A stretch of DNA of 64,000 nucleotides from Kribbella solani (GCF_014205295.1 NZ_JACHNF010000001.1:2914001-2978000), one strand, 5' to 3'; counted from the first letter of the stretch, positions 1-8,582 are shown. The notes: a model not told the origin generated them from the sequence alone. Numbers and translations are program-made.

Positions 1-1241
1 TACAACGTCATCGCCGCGGGGTTGAGCGCGTCGATGTCGGCGGACATTTTCCAGTCGCGCAATTGGCGTACGTAATAGTCCTGCTCGCCGTCGGTGGTAT
101 CAGCGCGCAACCAGCCGAGGAAAATGTCACTTGCGGCCTGCATCATTCGTTGCCCGACCACCACCCGCTCCCCCTGGTTCGCGTGTCTCGCGTGGTTCGG
201 GACAGCCGGAACGTACGCGGACAACGCGGACTGACCCGCCTGCTTCGCCTGTAGCAGGAGTGCCTCGTCCGCGACGGTTGACTCCAGCAACATGATCCAT
301 GCGCGCGTCCCGACGCTGCCGACGCCGACGACCTTGTGGCCGACGTCGGCCAGGCGGAAGTTGTCGAGCAGCCGCCGCCGGTCCTCCTGCAACGTCCCGC
401 GGTACTCGGCGATCAGCCGCCGCAATTGCGCAAGCAGCTGATCGGAATCGACATCGGTCAGCTCGTCGATCGGTACGACCAGCGGCGGCTGCGACACGAT
501 CCGGCGGTGCCCGTCGACCATCGTGGTGAGTTTCCCGATCGCCTGCATGCTGTTGCGCGTGTACGCCTTGGCGAGCTTTCCCTCGGCCACCTTCACTTCT
601 TTGCGTTTCCGCTGCCCCGACGAAAGGGTCGCCTTGTACCGCGCGGCAAGATCCTCCATGTCCATTCGCGCGTACCACACCGCGAGAATCGGCTGCCGGG
701 CGAATTCACGCAATGCTTCGCGATAGTGGCGTACGACCGTCGCCGTCACTTCCCGGCACTGCTTCACCGTGAATCCGTTGTCCCGCCCGGCCACGACGAA
801 ACTCGCCGCCAGCCGTTTGACATCCCATTCGAACGGGCCCAGAAAGGTCTCGTCGAAGTCGTTGATGTCGAAAACCAGACGGCGCTCGGGAGACGCGTAC
901 GCGCCGAAGTTCGACAGGTGCGCGTCGCCACAGACTTGCACCGTGAGGCCGGTCGGCGCGCTTTGCGCGAGGTCGGCTGCCATCACCAGGGCAGCGCCAC
1001 GGTAGAAGGTGAACGGTGAGACAAGCATCCGTCCGTACCGGATCGGCACCAGGTCAGGTACCCGATCGGCATCCTGACTGATCAGCAGCCCGACCGGATC
1101 ACGATCGGAGCTCAGTCGCACTTCGGCGTGCGACTCGAGCGGAACCTGCTTCCGAACGGCCTTGCCACGCGCCGCCCGCTCCTTCGCGCTCAGCTCGTCC
1201 GGCACCGAACCCCCGGACCCGACCCCCCGCTCGTCTGCCAT
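1..1241 (-). CDS. DUF2252 family protein (3' end outside window)
   Basis: The leftward frame from an ATG at 1241 runs off the left edge of the window, so the C-terminus is missing. The translation contains DUF2252 hallmarks: VCGDAHLSNFGAY, VFDINDFDET and WDVKRLAASF, which resemble a kinase-like (aminoglycoside-phosphotransferase-type) core with catalytic Asp and Asn. DUF2252 proteins are usually about 430-470 residues; about 413 are visible here. The biochemical role of the family is not established. The next gene to the right is almost 800 nt away, so it has its own promoter. Family assignment is confident, function is not. Confidence 0.88.
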   Translation of the reverse strand, partial: MADERGVGSGGSVPDELSAKERAARGKAVRKQVPLESHAEVRLSSDRDPVGLLISQDADRVPDLVPIRYGRMLVSPFTFYRGAALVMAADLAQSAPTGLTVQVCGDAHLSNFGAYASPERRLVFDINDFDETFLGPFEWDVKRLAASFVVAGRDNGFTVKQCREVTATVVRHYREALREFARQPILAVWYARMDMEDLAARYKATLSSGQRKRKEVKVAEGKLAKAYTRNSMQAIGKLTTMVDGHRRIVSQPPLVVPIDELTDVDSDQLLAQLRRLIAEYRGTLQEDRRRLLDNFRLADVGHKVVGVGSVGTRAWIMLLESTVADEALLLQAKQAGQSALSAYVPAVPNHARHANQGERVVVGQRMMQAASDIFLGWLRADTTDGEQDYYVRQLRDWKMSADIDALNPAAMTL

Positions 1242-1384
1242 ACAGCCAGCGTCACCCACCCACCAACCTTTTACCAGCACCACCGCGACATACCATACGG
1301 CAAGAAGTTTTGTGCACGGTGCCGGAAAGTTCCGTGAGCGGTGGCCTGATGCGGAGCCGCCGGCCGCTGTCTTGCCTGCTCGGA

Positions 1385-1425
1385 TGCAGGGTTGCCTCCT
1401 GAAGATTCGAGGGGCCAACCCTGCA
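1385..1425. repeat. Inverted repeat TGCAGGGTTG / CAACCCTGCA
   Basis: Perfect 10-bp arms at 1385-1394 and 1416-1425 around a 21-nt centre that includes ATTCGAGGGG. The same core (GGGTTGCC...ATTCGAGGGG...CAACCC) forms the hairpin between the convergent genes at 16.2 kb, so this looks like a dispersed palindromic unit rather than a gene-specific site. Confidence 0.7.
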
Positions 1426-1580
1426 CTTCAGGCGATACCCCGTCAGATGGAGGGTTCGCCCCGCTCACCACACCGGGCCCACACACTGGCCCCACGTCGG
1501 CCCCACGAAGTACACCCAGCGGGCGCTCCCCGAAACGACGGCCACTGTCCGGGGTGATGGTGCTCCTGTCCACCCCGCGG

Positions 1581-1637
1581 CTTTGAGAACCCACCGTGCA
1601 TTGCCGCGGCCGATGGGTACGCGGTGGCTTCCCAAAG
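1581..1637. repeat. Inverted repeat, GAGAACCCACC family copy 1
   Basis: Arms CTTTGAGAACCCACCG (1581-1596) and CGGTGGCTTCCCAAAG (1622-1637) pair at 14 of 16 positions. A closely similar pair of arms occurs at 34232-34287, 32 kb away, and a related one at 1845-1880. Confidence 0.7.
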
Positions 1638-1844
1638 CGCGCCGGACGGCGGGTACACGGGACGGAGCCGACGGAAGCGGGTACCGGCGGGGCAGCCGGG
1701 GGGGGGTGAGTAGCAGCTGGCCGTCATGGATATCGGCGGGGGACAGTACGTAGATGCCCACTGCGGGAGATCGAATGGGTTGCCGGCGCGCGACTGCGGG
1801 GTGCTATCCGTATACGGCAGAAGAGCCGGATATCCACCCGTCTT

Positions 1845-1880
1845 GTGGGTTCTCTACCCGCACACCAGTAGAGAACCCAC
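1845..1880. repeat. Perfect 13-bp hairpin, GAGAACCCAC family copy 2
   Basis: GTGGGTTCTCTAC (1845-1857) and GTAGAGAACCCAC (1868-1880) are exact reverse complements with a 10-nt loop. A further half-copy, GTGGAGAACCCC, follows at 1888-1899. There is no T-run, so it is a repeat or RNA hairpin and not a standard terminator. Confidence 0.75.
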
Positions 1881-2028
1881 CACGCCAGTGGAGAACCCCA
1901 GCCGGGAAGTAGCACCGCCCGCTCGCGAAACGCCCGCCAAACGGCCGGTGATGCAACCTGTTGCGGCGAGGTGACCAGTTGGCGAGACTTGGAATGTTGA
2001 CTAATTGGGTTAACTTAAGCTGCTTTGT

Positions 2029-3078
2029 ATGAGCTTTCTCTGGTACCTTCCGAACCAGGTTGAGCCTGGGCATCGTGGCGATGACACCGTCCAGGGGCAC
2101 AACGGGATCGACCGGCTGACCGAGCTGGCGCGGCTTGCCGAGGATCATGGGTGGGAGGGTGCGCTGATCGGCACCGGGTGGGGCCGGCCGGACACGTTCA
2201 CCGTCGCGACCGCGCTCGCCGCGCGTACCACCACCTTCCAGCCGCTCACCGCGATCCGCCCCGGCTACTGGCATCCGGCTCATTTCGCATCCGCCGCGAG
2301 TACGCTCGACCAGCTCACCGGCGGCCGCCTGCTGATCAACATCGTGTCCGGGCAGGACAATCTGGCCGCGTACGGCGACAGCGAAGGCGATCAGCCGCAG
2401 CGGTACGCCCGGACGAAGGAGTTTCTCCAACTGGTACGGCGACTGTGGACCGAAGAGGACGTCACGTACGCCGGGGAGTACTTCGCGGTGACCGGATCGA
2501 CCGTCGCGACACGTCCGGTCGTACGGCCGGGACGCCCGCATCCCAAGCTGTACTTCGGCGGCGCATCCGACGCGGCGCAACGGGTCGCCGCCACGGATGC
2601 CGACGTGCAACTCTTCTGGGGCGAACCGCTGGACGGAATCGCCGCCCGGATCGCGCGGCTCCGCGAACTGGAGAACGAACTCGGCCGCGAACATCCGCCG
2701 CTCGAGTTCGGCCTGCGGATCACCACACTGGTTCGCGACACCGGCGAACAGGCCTGGGCCGACGCCGAGGCGAAGGTCGCGAGGATGGCCGAGGCGCAAG
2801 GCAAACGCGACGGCCTCTGGTTCCGCGCCGAGGGCCAGCAACGCCTGCTCGCGCTGGCCGAACGCGGCGAGGTGCTCGACGACAATCTCTACACGGCGCC
2901 CGGCAAGTACGGCGGCGGTGGCGCCGGCACGACCTGGCTGGTCGGCTCCCCCGACGAGGTCGCCAAGTCTTTGCGTAAGTACCGCGAGCTCGGGGTCACG
3001 CACTTCATCCTCTCTGATACTCCGTACCGCGAGGAGACCGTCCGGATCGGCGATCAGCTTCTCCCCTTGCTCAACTAA
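2029..3078 (+). CDS. LLM-class flavin monooxygenase, alkanesulfonate (SsuD) type
   Basis: 349 residues, close to the usual 360-380 of the family. It starts with FLWYLPNQVEPGHRG and has the bacterial luciferase-like fold signatures seen in SsuD: LINIVSGQDN, FLQLVRRLW, HPKLYFGGAS and a C-terminal LGVTHFILSD. SsuD-type enzymes use reduced FMN and oxygen to release sulfite from alkanesulfonates in the cytoplasm. No flavin reductase or transporter lies next to it, but a sulfonate-type ABC operon lies at 23.8-27.6 kb. Other LLM monooxygenases share this fold, so the substrate is an inference. The ATG at 2029 has no obvious Shine-Dalgarno sequence. Confidence 0.85.
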   Translation: MSFLWYLPNQVEPGHRGDDTVQGHNGIDRLTELARLAEDHGWEGALIGTGWGRPDTFTVATALAARTTTFQPLTAIRPGYWHPAHFASAASTLDQLTGGRLLINIVSGQDNLAAYGDSEGDQPQRYARTKEFLQLVRRLWTEEDVTYAGEYFAVTGSTVATRPVVRPGRPHPKLYFGGASDAAQRVAATDADVQLFWGEPLDGIAARIARLRELENELGREHPPLEFGLRITTLVRDTGEQAWADAEAKVARMAEAQGKRDGLWFRAEGQQRLLALAERGEVLDDNLYTAPGKYGGGGAGTTWLVGSPDEVAKSLRKYRELGVTHFILSDTPYREETVRIGDQLLPLLN

Positions 3079-3108
3079 TATGCATGCGCATCGCATAGAC
3101 TTGCGGGC

Positions 3109-3483
3109 ATGGATCTCGAAGGAGCAATCAATCGGTGGCACGAGCGGGTCAACGAAGGTGATCTGCAGGCGGTTCAAGAGGTAGTGAGTGACCCGGTGGT
3201 GGTGCTCGGGCCGAAGGGGGCCGGGCCGATCACGCCGGCCGGTTTCGCGGAGTGGGTGGAGCGGTCGGGCATCCGGCTCGTACCGCGATCGTGGCATCCG
3301 ATCAGCGCGCGGCTGATGGTGGTCGAGCAGGACGCGAGCTGGCCGGAGAGCGCGGCACCGACGCGGGTGGCGACGTTGTTCCGGGCGAGTGGGGACAAGG
3401 TGTCGGCCGCGCTGCGGTTGCCGGACCTGCGATCGGCGCTCGAACTCGCGTACATCTGCCGCGAACTCGCCGCGACCGAGTAG
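3109..3483 (+). CDS. Small SnoaL/NTF2-like protein
   Basis: 124 residues. It opens with MDLEGAINRWHERVNEGDLQAV, the typical first helix of SnoaL/NTF2-like domains, followed by strands containing VVLGPKGAGPI and a WVERSG segment. Such proteins range from small-molecule cyclases to orphan binding proteins, and nothing here fixes the role. It starts 30 nt after the flavin monooxygenase, so co-transcription is likely. Immediately after its stop a GC-rich tandem repeat begins. Confidence 0.7.
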   Translation: MDLEGAINRWHERVNEGDLQAVQEVVSDPVVVLGPKGAGPITPAGFAEWVERSGIRLVPRSWHPISARLMVVEQDASWPESAAPTRVATLFRASGDKVSAALRLPDLRSALELAYICRELAATE

Positions 3484-3544
3484 CCGCAGCGCACCGCGCC
3501 GCACGCGGGTGGGATGCGGGCGGCGCACTCGCGCCGCGCGAGCG

Positions 3545-3690
3545 GCGTGCGGGTGGCGCGGCGGACGGCGCATCGGACGGCGTGCGAGCGGCGCATCGGA
3601 CGGCGTGCGGGTGGCGCGGCGGACGGCGCATCGGACGGCGTGCGAGCGGCGCATCGGACGGCGTGCGGGTGGCGCGGCGGACGGCGTGCG
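3545..3690. repeat. 58-bp tandem repeat, about 2.5 copies
   Basis: A unit starting GCGTGCGGGTGGCGCGG recurs at 3545, 3603 and 3661, exactly 58 bp apart; the third copy breaks off near 3690. Because 58 is not a multiple of 3, each copy is read in a different frame, which argues against coding. The open frames spanning it are artefacts of the repeat. Confidence 0.85.
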
Positions 3691-3827
3691 GACCAGGTCC
3701 ACGGCCGACGCACCCCTGGCCTGAAAGGATGCGACGGCCGCTTGACGATTGCATGCCGAGTGTGATCGGTTGATTACCCTGCGCCAGCAATGGGTATGTG
3801 GCGTGGTGAGGCATGTGAGGAGCAGCG

Positions 3828-4856
3828 ATGGTCGAATATCTGCCCCGGTCGGCGTGGAACGCGCGACCACCGAACGGCGGGCCGGGGAACCTGACCGTGT
3901 CCCGGGTCCAAGGCGCGGTCATCCATTGGCCGGGCACCGGGTCGACGAAAGTCATCCATACCAAGGCGGCGGTCGCGTCCGCGTTGCGTGGCTGGCAGGA
4001 CTACCACATGGACAGCCGCGGCTGGTCCGACATCGCCTACCAGGTGGCGGTCGACCAAGCCGGGCGCGCCTGGACGTTGCGCGGTCTGCGGACCCAGTCC
4101 GGCGCCAACGGCGACAACGACGTGAACGAACGGTACGGCGCGGTGCTGCTGGTCCTGGTCACCGGCGAGCAGCCGACCGCGGCTATGAAGGCGACCACCC
4201 GCGCGGTGATCGCCGACTTCCGCAAGATCTATCCCCGCGGTACGGCGATCCGGCCGCACTCCGCGGTTCGCCCGGAGCCCACCGACTGCCCCGGCGATCC
4301 CGCCCGCGCCGCGATCGCCCGCGGCGACTTCACCCCAGGCCACACCCCAGGTCACCCGGAGGACGACATGACCCCCGCCCAGATGCAGGAGCTGAAGAAC
4401 TTCATCGAGGCCCGTACGCAGGCGTACGCGCTCTGGGTGCACAAGCAACTGCGCCGCGACCTGACCGCGGTCGCGAAGGCGTACACGCTGGACATCAAGA
4501 ACTACGAGCGGCAGACCGACGCCGCGGACGCCGCGCGGGCCGCCGCCGCGGTCTGGGCCACCGCCCCGAAGAGCCTCCAGACCGACGGCACGCCGGCCAC
4601 CCCGGAGCCCACTCCCGCACCCGACCCGAACACCGACCCCCCACTCCCCGCCGCCGACCTGGACCCGTTCCCACCGGTCGACACAACCCCAGACGACACC
4701 GCCCCAGCCAGCACCACCCCAGCCAGCACCACCCCAGCCAGCACCGCCGCAGACGACACCGCCCCGGCCAGCGCTGCCCCGGACGGCACCGCCACAGCTG
4801 CGGCGACGCCAGATGCAGCCGCCCCGGGCGGGGCCGTTTCAGGGGTGAACCCCTGA
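3828..4856 (+). CDS. N-acetylmuramoyl-L-alanine amidase (PGRP fold), no signal peptide
   Basis: 342 residues. Residues 1-160 form an Amidase_2/PGRP domain: AVIHWPG (H33), HMDSRGWSDIAYQ, and HSAVRPEPTDCPGD with H144 and C154 as the expected zinc ligands. A helical segment beginning MTPAQMQELKNF follows, then a tail of TTPAST repeats. It has no signal peptide or membrane segment, so export would need a holin or lysis; this suits a phage-type endolysin, though no other phage genes are nearby. AGGAG six nt before the ATG supports the start, and TTGATT...GTATGT upstream (18-nt spacing) is a plausible promoter. Confidence 0.85.
   Translation: MVEYLPRSAWNARPPNGGPGNLTVSRVQGAVIHWPGTGSTKVIHTKAAVASALRGWQDYHMDSRGWSDIAYQVAVDQAGRAWTLRGLRTQSGANGDNDVNERYGAVLLVLVTGEQPTAAMKATTRAVIADFRKIYPRGTAIRPHSAVRPEPTDCPGDPARAAIARGDFTPGHTPGHPEDDMTPAQMQELKNFIEARTQAYALWVHKQLRRDLTAVAKAYTLDIKNYERQTDAADAARAAAAVWATAPKSLQTDGTPATPEPTPAPDPNTDPPLPAADLDPFPPVDTTPDDTAPASTTPASTTPASTAADDTAPASAAPDGTATAAATPDAAAPGGAVSGVNP
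4839..4856 (+). terminator. Hairpin over the amidase stop codon
   Basis: TCAGGGGT and ACCCCTGA are exact reverse complements separated by GA, and the last arm includes the TGA stop. There is no following T-run, so it may act as a weak terminator or a 3' end stabiliser. Confidence 0.4.
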
Positions 4857-4936
4857 CGTTGCGCGTTCACCAGCCGCATCCGAGGGGCTGACGGGCAACC
4901 TCAGACGTCAACCCCGCAAAGAGTTCCCGTGATGTA

Positions 4937-4968
4937 CCGTCCGCCGCCGGGCGCCCGGCGGCGGACGG
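4937..4968. repeat. 32-bp perfect palindrome
   Basis: CCGTCCGCCGCCGGGC (4937-4952) is followed directly by its exact reverse complement GCCCGGCGGCGGACGG (4953-4968). It sits in the 184-nt gap between the amidase and the MazG-like gene. As RNA it would form a very stable stem; as DNA it could extrude a cruciform or bind a dimer. Confidence 0.85.
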
Positions 4969-5040
4969 ACGCGGCCGGCAGCTGGGGTGGTTGGCAGACG
5001 GGGATGCCGGCCGCCGTGCCGGATTGTCGGTGCGTGCTGA

Positions 5041-5358
5041 TTGAGTACCCGCGTGGACTTGGTGAGCTTGACGGAGCGGCTGGAGAAGATCTCGATCGGG
5101 TACGGGGAGCGGCTCGGCTTCGAGCGCGATCCGGACTGGTTCCTGCTGAAACTGCAGGAGGAGGTCGGTGAGCTGACCCAGGCGTACCTGCAGCACACCG
5201 GCCGCGCCCGGACCAAAGGACTGAGCGAAGAGCAGATCCGCGACACGTTCCATCAGGAGTTCGCCGATGTGCTGTGTCAGCTGCTGCTCTTCGCTCGCCG
5301 GCATCAGGTCGACCTCCCGGCGGAGGTCGACCGGAAGTGGCTCTGTTACGAGGCCTAA
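5041..5358 (+). CDS. MazG-like nucleotide pyrophosphohydrolase
   Basis: About 105 residues from TTG 5041, or 101 from the in-frame GTG at 5053; neither has a clear ribosome site. The motifs LQEEVGELTQAYLQ and HQEFADVLCQLLLFA are the EExxE and ExxD metal-binding helices of the all-alpha NTP-PPase (MazG) fold, which hydrolyses NTPs to NMP and pyrophosphate. A single compact domain of this length is normal for the family. Its stop overlaps the end of the convergent HAAS-domain gene by a few bases. Confidence 0.75.
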   Translation: MSTRVDLVSLTERLEKISIGYGERLGFERDPDWFLLKLQEEVGELTQAYLQHTGRARTKGLSEEQIRDTFHQEFADVLCQLLLFARRHQVDLPAEVDRKWLCYEA

Positions 5359-5921
5359 CGGACCGGGCGGGTGGTCGCGGGCGCCTTCGCTGCCACGATC
5401 ATGGCGACGAGAATGGCGACAGTGACCACGGCGTCGACCGCGAGGGTGACCTGGATCGGCGCCTGCAGGAGCACGTCGACGCCGATGGCGATGGCGTAGG
5501 TGATCGGCCAGATCAGCGTGCCGAGGATCTTCCACGGGACTGTCCAGCGGTTGGAAATCGACCACAGCATCCCGATGCCGATCATGTAGGCGATCGCCGG
5601 CAACATGATGCCGGGCAGGTACGGCCCCAGGACCAGCACCGCGAGGGTGACCATGTCGACCGGGCGCAGCTTCGGCTCGGTCTCCACCAGCACCAGGCCC
5701 TCAGTGGCCGCGGCGACGATGTCCCGCGGGTCGCCGAGGCGCTGCAGGATCTGCCGGATCTCGCTTTCCGAGCTGGCGCCGGCCGCGCGCTCCTCGGCGA
5801 TGTGCGCCTTCATGTCCTCGATCAGCTCGGTCCGCCGGGCCTGCGGCAACGGCTCGGCCGCCTTCGCCAGCTCCTTCAGGTAGGCGTCGACCAGCCGGTC
5901 GTTGTCCTGCTCCACGTTCAT
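5355..5921 (-). CDS. HAAS/DUF1700-type membrane protein
   Basis: 188 residues. The N-terminal 75 or so form a helical HAAS domain (VDAYLKELAKAAEPLP, IEDMKAHIAEE, LQRLGDPRDIVAAA). Three or four hydrophobic segments follow (VTLAVLVLGPYLPG, IGIGMLWSI, ILGTLIWPITYAIAIGVDVLL, VVTVAILVAMIVAAK). HAAS proteins are typically encoded beside PadR regulators and are thought to sense or pass on envelope signals. Here the ATG overlaps the PadR stop in an ATGA, so the two are translationally coupled. Confidence 0.85.
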   Translation of the reverse strand: MNVEQDNDRLVDAYLKELAKAAEPLPQARRTELIEDMKAHIAEERAAGASSESEIRQILQRLGDPRDIVAAATEGLVLVETEPKLRPVDMVTLAVLVLGPYLPGIMLPAIAYMIGIGMLWSISNRWTVPWKILGTLIWPITYAIAIGVDVLLQAPIQVTLAVDAVVTVAILVAMIVAAKAPATTRPVR

Positions 5922-6259
5922 CCCTGTCTCCCACTCTGCAAGATCTTGTCGACCGACGCGCAGAACCGTTGCCAGTCCGCCGTGAACTCGGCCAGTGCCT
6001 GACTGCCGTCTGCCGTCGATGTGTAATACCGCCGCGGCGGGCCGGACTCGGACTCTCTCCAGCTCGTCTCCACCAGCCCTTCCCGTCGCAGCCGGGCCAG
6101 CAGTGGGTAGATGGTGCCTTCGGTCGTCACCAGTCCGTCGACATCGCCCAGCGCCTTGACCAATTCGAAACCGTAACGGGGCTCCCCCTGTAACAACGCC
6201 AGTACGCAGTACTCGAGCGTGCCGCGCCGTAGTTGGGTGAACACTTTCTCCGCTACCAT
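5918..6259 (-). CDS. PadR family transcriptional regulator
   Basis: 113 residues from the ATG at 6259. The winged-helix core LRRGTLEYCVLALLQGEPRYGFELVKAL...TTEGTIYPLLARLRREGLV is diagnostic of PadR. I prefer 6259 over the longer frame from 6289 because TACCTT lies seven nt before it and TTGCAG 18 nt further up, which fits a leaderless transcript. It forms a coupled pair with the downstream HAAS gene, a standard actinobacterial arrangement in which PadR controls its own operon; the ligand is unknown. Confidence 0.88.
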   Translation of the reverse strand: MVAEKVFTQLRRGTLEYCVLALLQGEPRYGFELVKALGDVDGLVTTEGTIYPLLARLRREGLVETSWRESESGPPRRYYTSTADGSQALAEFTADWQRFCASVDKILQSGRQG

Positions 6260-6266
6260 GCGATAC

Positions 6267-6296
6267 AAGGTACCTGTCCGTGCCAGCATCCTGCAA
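6267..6296 (-). promoter_or_regulatory. Promoter of the PadR-HAAS pair
   Basis: Reading leftward: TTGCAG (6296-6291), 18 nt, TACCTT (6272-6267), then seven nt to the ATG at 6259. Confidence 0.5.
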
Positions 6297-6336
6297 ATGA
6301 GAATGCCGCGTCAGTCAGCCGGTCAGTCAGTCGGCG

Positions 6337-7941
6337 TCAATCCGTCTTCGGACGGACCGCGAACATGATGGTCAGGACGAACGCCGGGATGGCCAGCACC
6401 CAGGTCGCGCTGAGGTTGAACAGCACCGGAGCCAGACACAAAAGCAACAGGTCGAACCCGCGGGCCGGCTGCGAGAACAGCCCGGGCGGGATCGCGCCCA
6501 TCGGCGAGGTGACCAGCGGTCCCCCGTACGACGGCGGGCGGCCAGAAGCTTGGCGTACGGAGCCCGCGATGATGCCGGCCGCCACCGCGAACGTCGCCGC
6601 CCCGTCGCCGATCGCGGGCGCCGCGAGCACCGACCAGATGATCGCGATCAGCCCGGGCACGACCGCCATCACCACGCGCAGCTCCCGCAGATCCATCCCG
6701 AGCGCACGGACGAGTCCCATCGAGCGGCACGCCGTACGCAGCCCGTCGAGCAAGGGGCGGACGGCAACGAACCCGGCAAAACCAGCAGCGATCGGTACCA
6801 GTACGTGAAAGCCCGCGCCCGCCACCGCGTACGGGACAACGAGCAGCGCGGCGCCGATCACCAGCCGGCGCGGCCAGCGAAGAATGCGGAGGAACTCGCG
6901 CTGCACGATCGCGGCGCCGCGCGCGCCCCGGCCGCGACGGGACCGGACCCGGCCCTTCAACCGCCAGTGCCGGCCGGAGATCACGTCACCGAGCATGCTG
7001 ATGTCGAGGCTGCTGGCGGCGCCCGCGAGCCCGGCGAGCAGCTCACCGCCGGCGATGACGCTGGTACGGCTGAGGTTCGCGAGTGATCGCGCGGCGATGA
7101 ACGTCAGCACGACGGCAACGATGACTGCGGCAACGCCCAGCAGCAGAAGGTGCGGCTGACCTGAGCCGGTGTTACTTGCGTCCGTGATGGCACTGAGGCC
7201 GAGCGTCGTTCCGCCGTAGCCGTAGGCGTCGACGAGCTCCGTTTGGTAGGTCGGCACCGCGCCGAACCAGGCGCCACCGGTGGTCGACGGACGCTTGTGG
7301 AGCGCCAGCACCACCGCCGGAATCACCGCGGCGATCAGCAGCAGGTCGGCGACCCGAAGGGTCCAGCGGGAGCGGTGCGGGGTCTGCTGCGCCCACACCG
7401 TCACGATCGCGGTACACACCAGCAGCGCGCTGATCAGCACCGCGGCCCCGAATACCTCCAGCAGCGGCGCGCCGAGCAACGCCCAGATGACCGCCGCGAC
7501 CACGAACCCGACCACGCTGACCGTGGCGATCACCAACCGGTACGCGGGCCGCAGCAACGCGGACCGGCTGACCGGTGTCGCGAGCAACCAGAACCCGGTC
7601 GCCCGCGTCGCCGAGACCGGGCCGACCGCGAGCAGCATCCGCAATGTGGTTGCCAGCAGCAACGGAATGATGATCCACGGCATCCACTGGATCAGCTCGC
7701 CGCAGCTCCAGGACGTACAGCTGGCCGCGTTGTTGTTCAGGTGGTGGACGACGTTGCCACCGGTCGCACCGGCCATCGCCAGCGTGAACAGGACCAGGTA
7801 CACGTCCTCGAAGATCTGCCAGAAGGACCGATCCGCGTGCCGTCGCCGGGTCGTACGCATCCATTGCCGCAACGCCCGTGACGACGGGATCGCCCCGAAA
7901 TCCGCCGGGTCGAACTGCACCGGCCCGTCCGCCGAACTCAT
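6337..7941 (-). CDS. Large polytopic membrane protein (DUF6297-like), ABC partner
   Basis: 534 residues with roughly ten hydrophobic segments, for example VYLVLFTLAMAGATGG, WIIIPLLLATTLRMLLAVG, LVIATVSVVGFVVAAVIWALLG and FDLLLLCLAPVLFNLSATWVLAI. The family is actinobacterial and uncharacterised. The ATG at 7941 overlaps the stop of the upstream ATPase (ATGA), which marks it as the membrane subunit of an ABC exporter. An earlier in-frame start is unlikely because of this overlap. Confidence 0.75.
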   Translation of the reverse strand: MSSADGPVQFDPADFGAIPSSRALRQWMRTTRRRHADRSFWQIFEDVYLVLFTLAMAGATGGNVVHHLNNNAASCTSWSCGELIQWMPWIIIPLLLATTLRMLLAVGPVSATRATGFWLLATPVSRSALLRPAYRLVIATVSVVGFVVAAVIWALLGAPLLEVFGAAVLISALLVCTAIVTVWAQQTPHRSRWTLRVADLLLIAAVIPAVVLALHKRPSTTGGAWFGAVPTYQTELVDAYGYGGTTLGLSAITDASNTGSGQPHLLLLGVAAVIVAVVLTFIAARSLANLSRTSVIAGGELLAGLAGAASSLDISMLGDVISGRHWRLKGRVRSRRGRGARGAAIVQREFLRILRWPRRLVIGAALLVVPYAVAGAGFHVLVPIAAGFAGFVAVRPLLDGLRTACRSMGLVRALGMDLRELRVVMAVVPGLIAIIWSVLAAPAIGDGAATFAVAAGIIAGSVRQASGRPPSYGGPLVTSPMGAIPPGLFSQPARGFDLLLLCLAPVLFNLSATWVLAIPAFVLTIMFAVRPKTD

Positions 7942-8582
7942 GGCAGCGGGGTGAGGGTGACGACGGAGTCGGCGACCGTTTCGACCAAGGCCGGGTCGTG
8001 GCTCGCGAACAGGATCGACGTACCGGACTTCTTCTCCTCGACCAGCTTGTCCGACAGCCACTGCACGCCGCCGGTGTCGAGCCGGGCCTCAGGTTCGTCC
8101 AGGACCATCAGCTTGCGCGGGCGGACGAGGGCGGTCGCCAGCGCGAGGCGGCGGCGCTGGCCGGAGGAGAGCGAACCGGGCAGCTGGTCGGCGGCCGGGA
8201 GCAGGCCGATGTCGTGGAGGATGGTGTCGACCAGGTCCTCCGGCGACGAATTGCCGTGGGCGCGAGCGAGCAGGTCGAGGTGCTCGGCGGCGGTCAGGTC
8301 CGGGAAGAAGTCCAGGTCGTCGAGCAGGGTCGCGACGTCCCGCCGGACCGCCTCGGCGCGCTCGTCGATCGGCGCGCCGTCGAGCAGGATCTTGCCGGCG
8401 GCCGGTGCGGCGGCGCCGACGATGCACTTCAGCACCGTCGTCTTGCCGGCGCCGTTCGGCCCGACCAGCGCGATCGCCTGGCCGGCGGCCAGATCGAAGG
8501 TCAGCCCCTCGATCACCGGCCGGTCGCCGTACTTGTGCTGCAACTCCTGCACCGCCAGCCGCGGCGCCACCTTCTTGCTCAC
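7938..8582 (-). CDS. ABC transporter ATP-binding protein
   Basis: 214 residues from GTG 8582, which is preceded by GAAAGG. It shows Walker A GPNGAGKTT, a signature variant LSSGQRRRLALA, Walker B LMVLDEPEARLD and a switch histidine in FASHDPALV. The short single-domain size and the coupled membrane gene indicate an exporter of the ABC-2 kind. The substrate is not predictable; a longer frame to 8621 exists but lacks a ribosome site. Confidence 0.85.
   Translation of the reverse strand: MSKKVAPRLAVQELQHKYGDRPVIEGLTFDLAAGQAIALVGPNGAGKTTVLKCIVGAAAPAAGKILLDGAPIDERAEAVRRDVATLLDDLDFFPDLTAAEHLDLLARAHGNSSPEDLVDTILHDIGLLPAADQLPGSLSSGQRRRLALATALVRPRKLMVLDEPEARLDTGGVQWLSDKLVEEKKSGTSILFASHDPALVETVADSVVTLTPLP

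Larger units (their letters stand above)
1242..2028. other. Long gap with hairpins, no convincing gene
   Basis: About 790 nt between two divergent genes. The open frames here overlap one another on both strands, lack ribosome sites and resemble no family I know, so I call none of them. The stretch holds at least three inverted repeats, listed separately, and the words GGAGGGTT and GAGAACCCACC that recur in other intergenic gaps of the window. TTGACT at 1997-2002 could be a -35 element for the gene at 2029, but I see no well-spaced -10. Confidence 0.6.

Noticed and set aside
1128..1974. Several frames in the 1242-2028 gap on both strands
   Set aside because: They overlap each other, contain hairpin repeats and lack ribosome sites and homology.
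1804..3870. Leftward frame of 688 codons across the flavin monooxygenase
   Set aside because: It runs through the 58-bp tandem repeat and opposite a recognisable SsuD-like enzyme; composition is Arg/Ala/Pro-rich without motifs.
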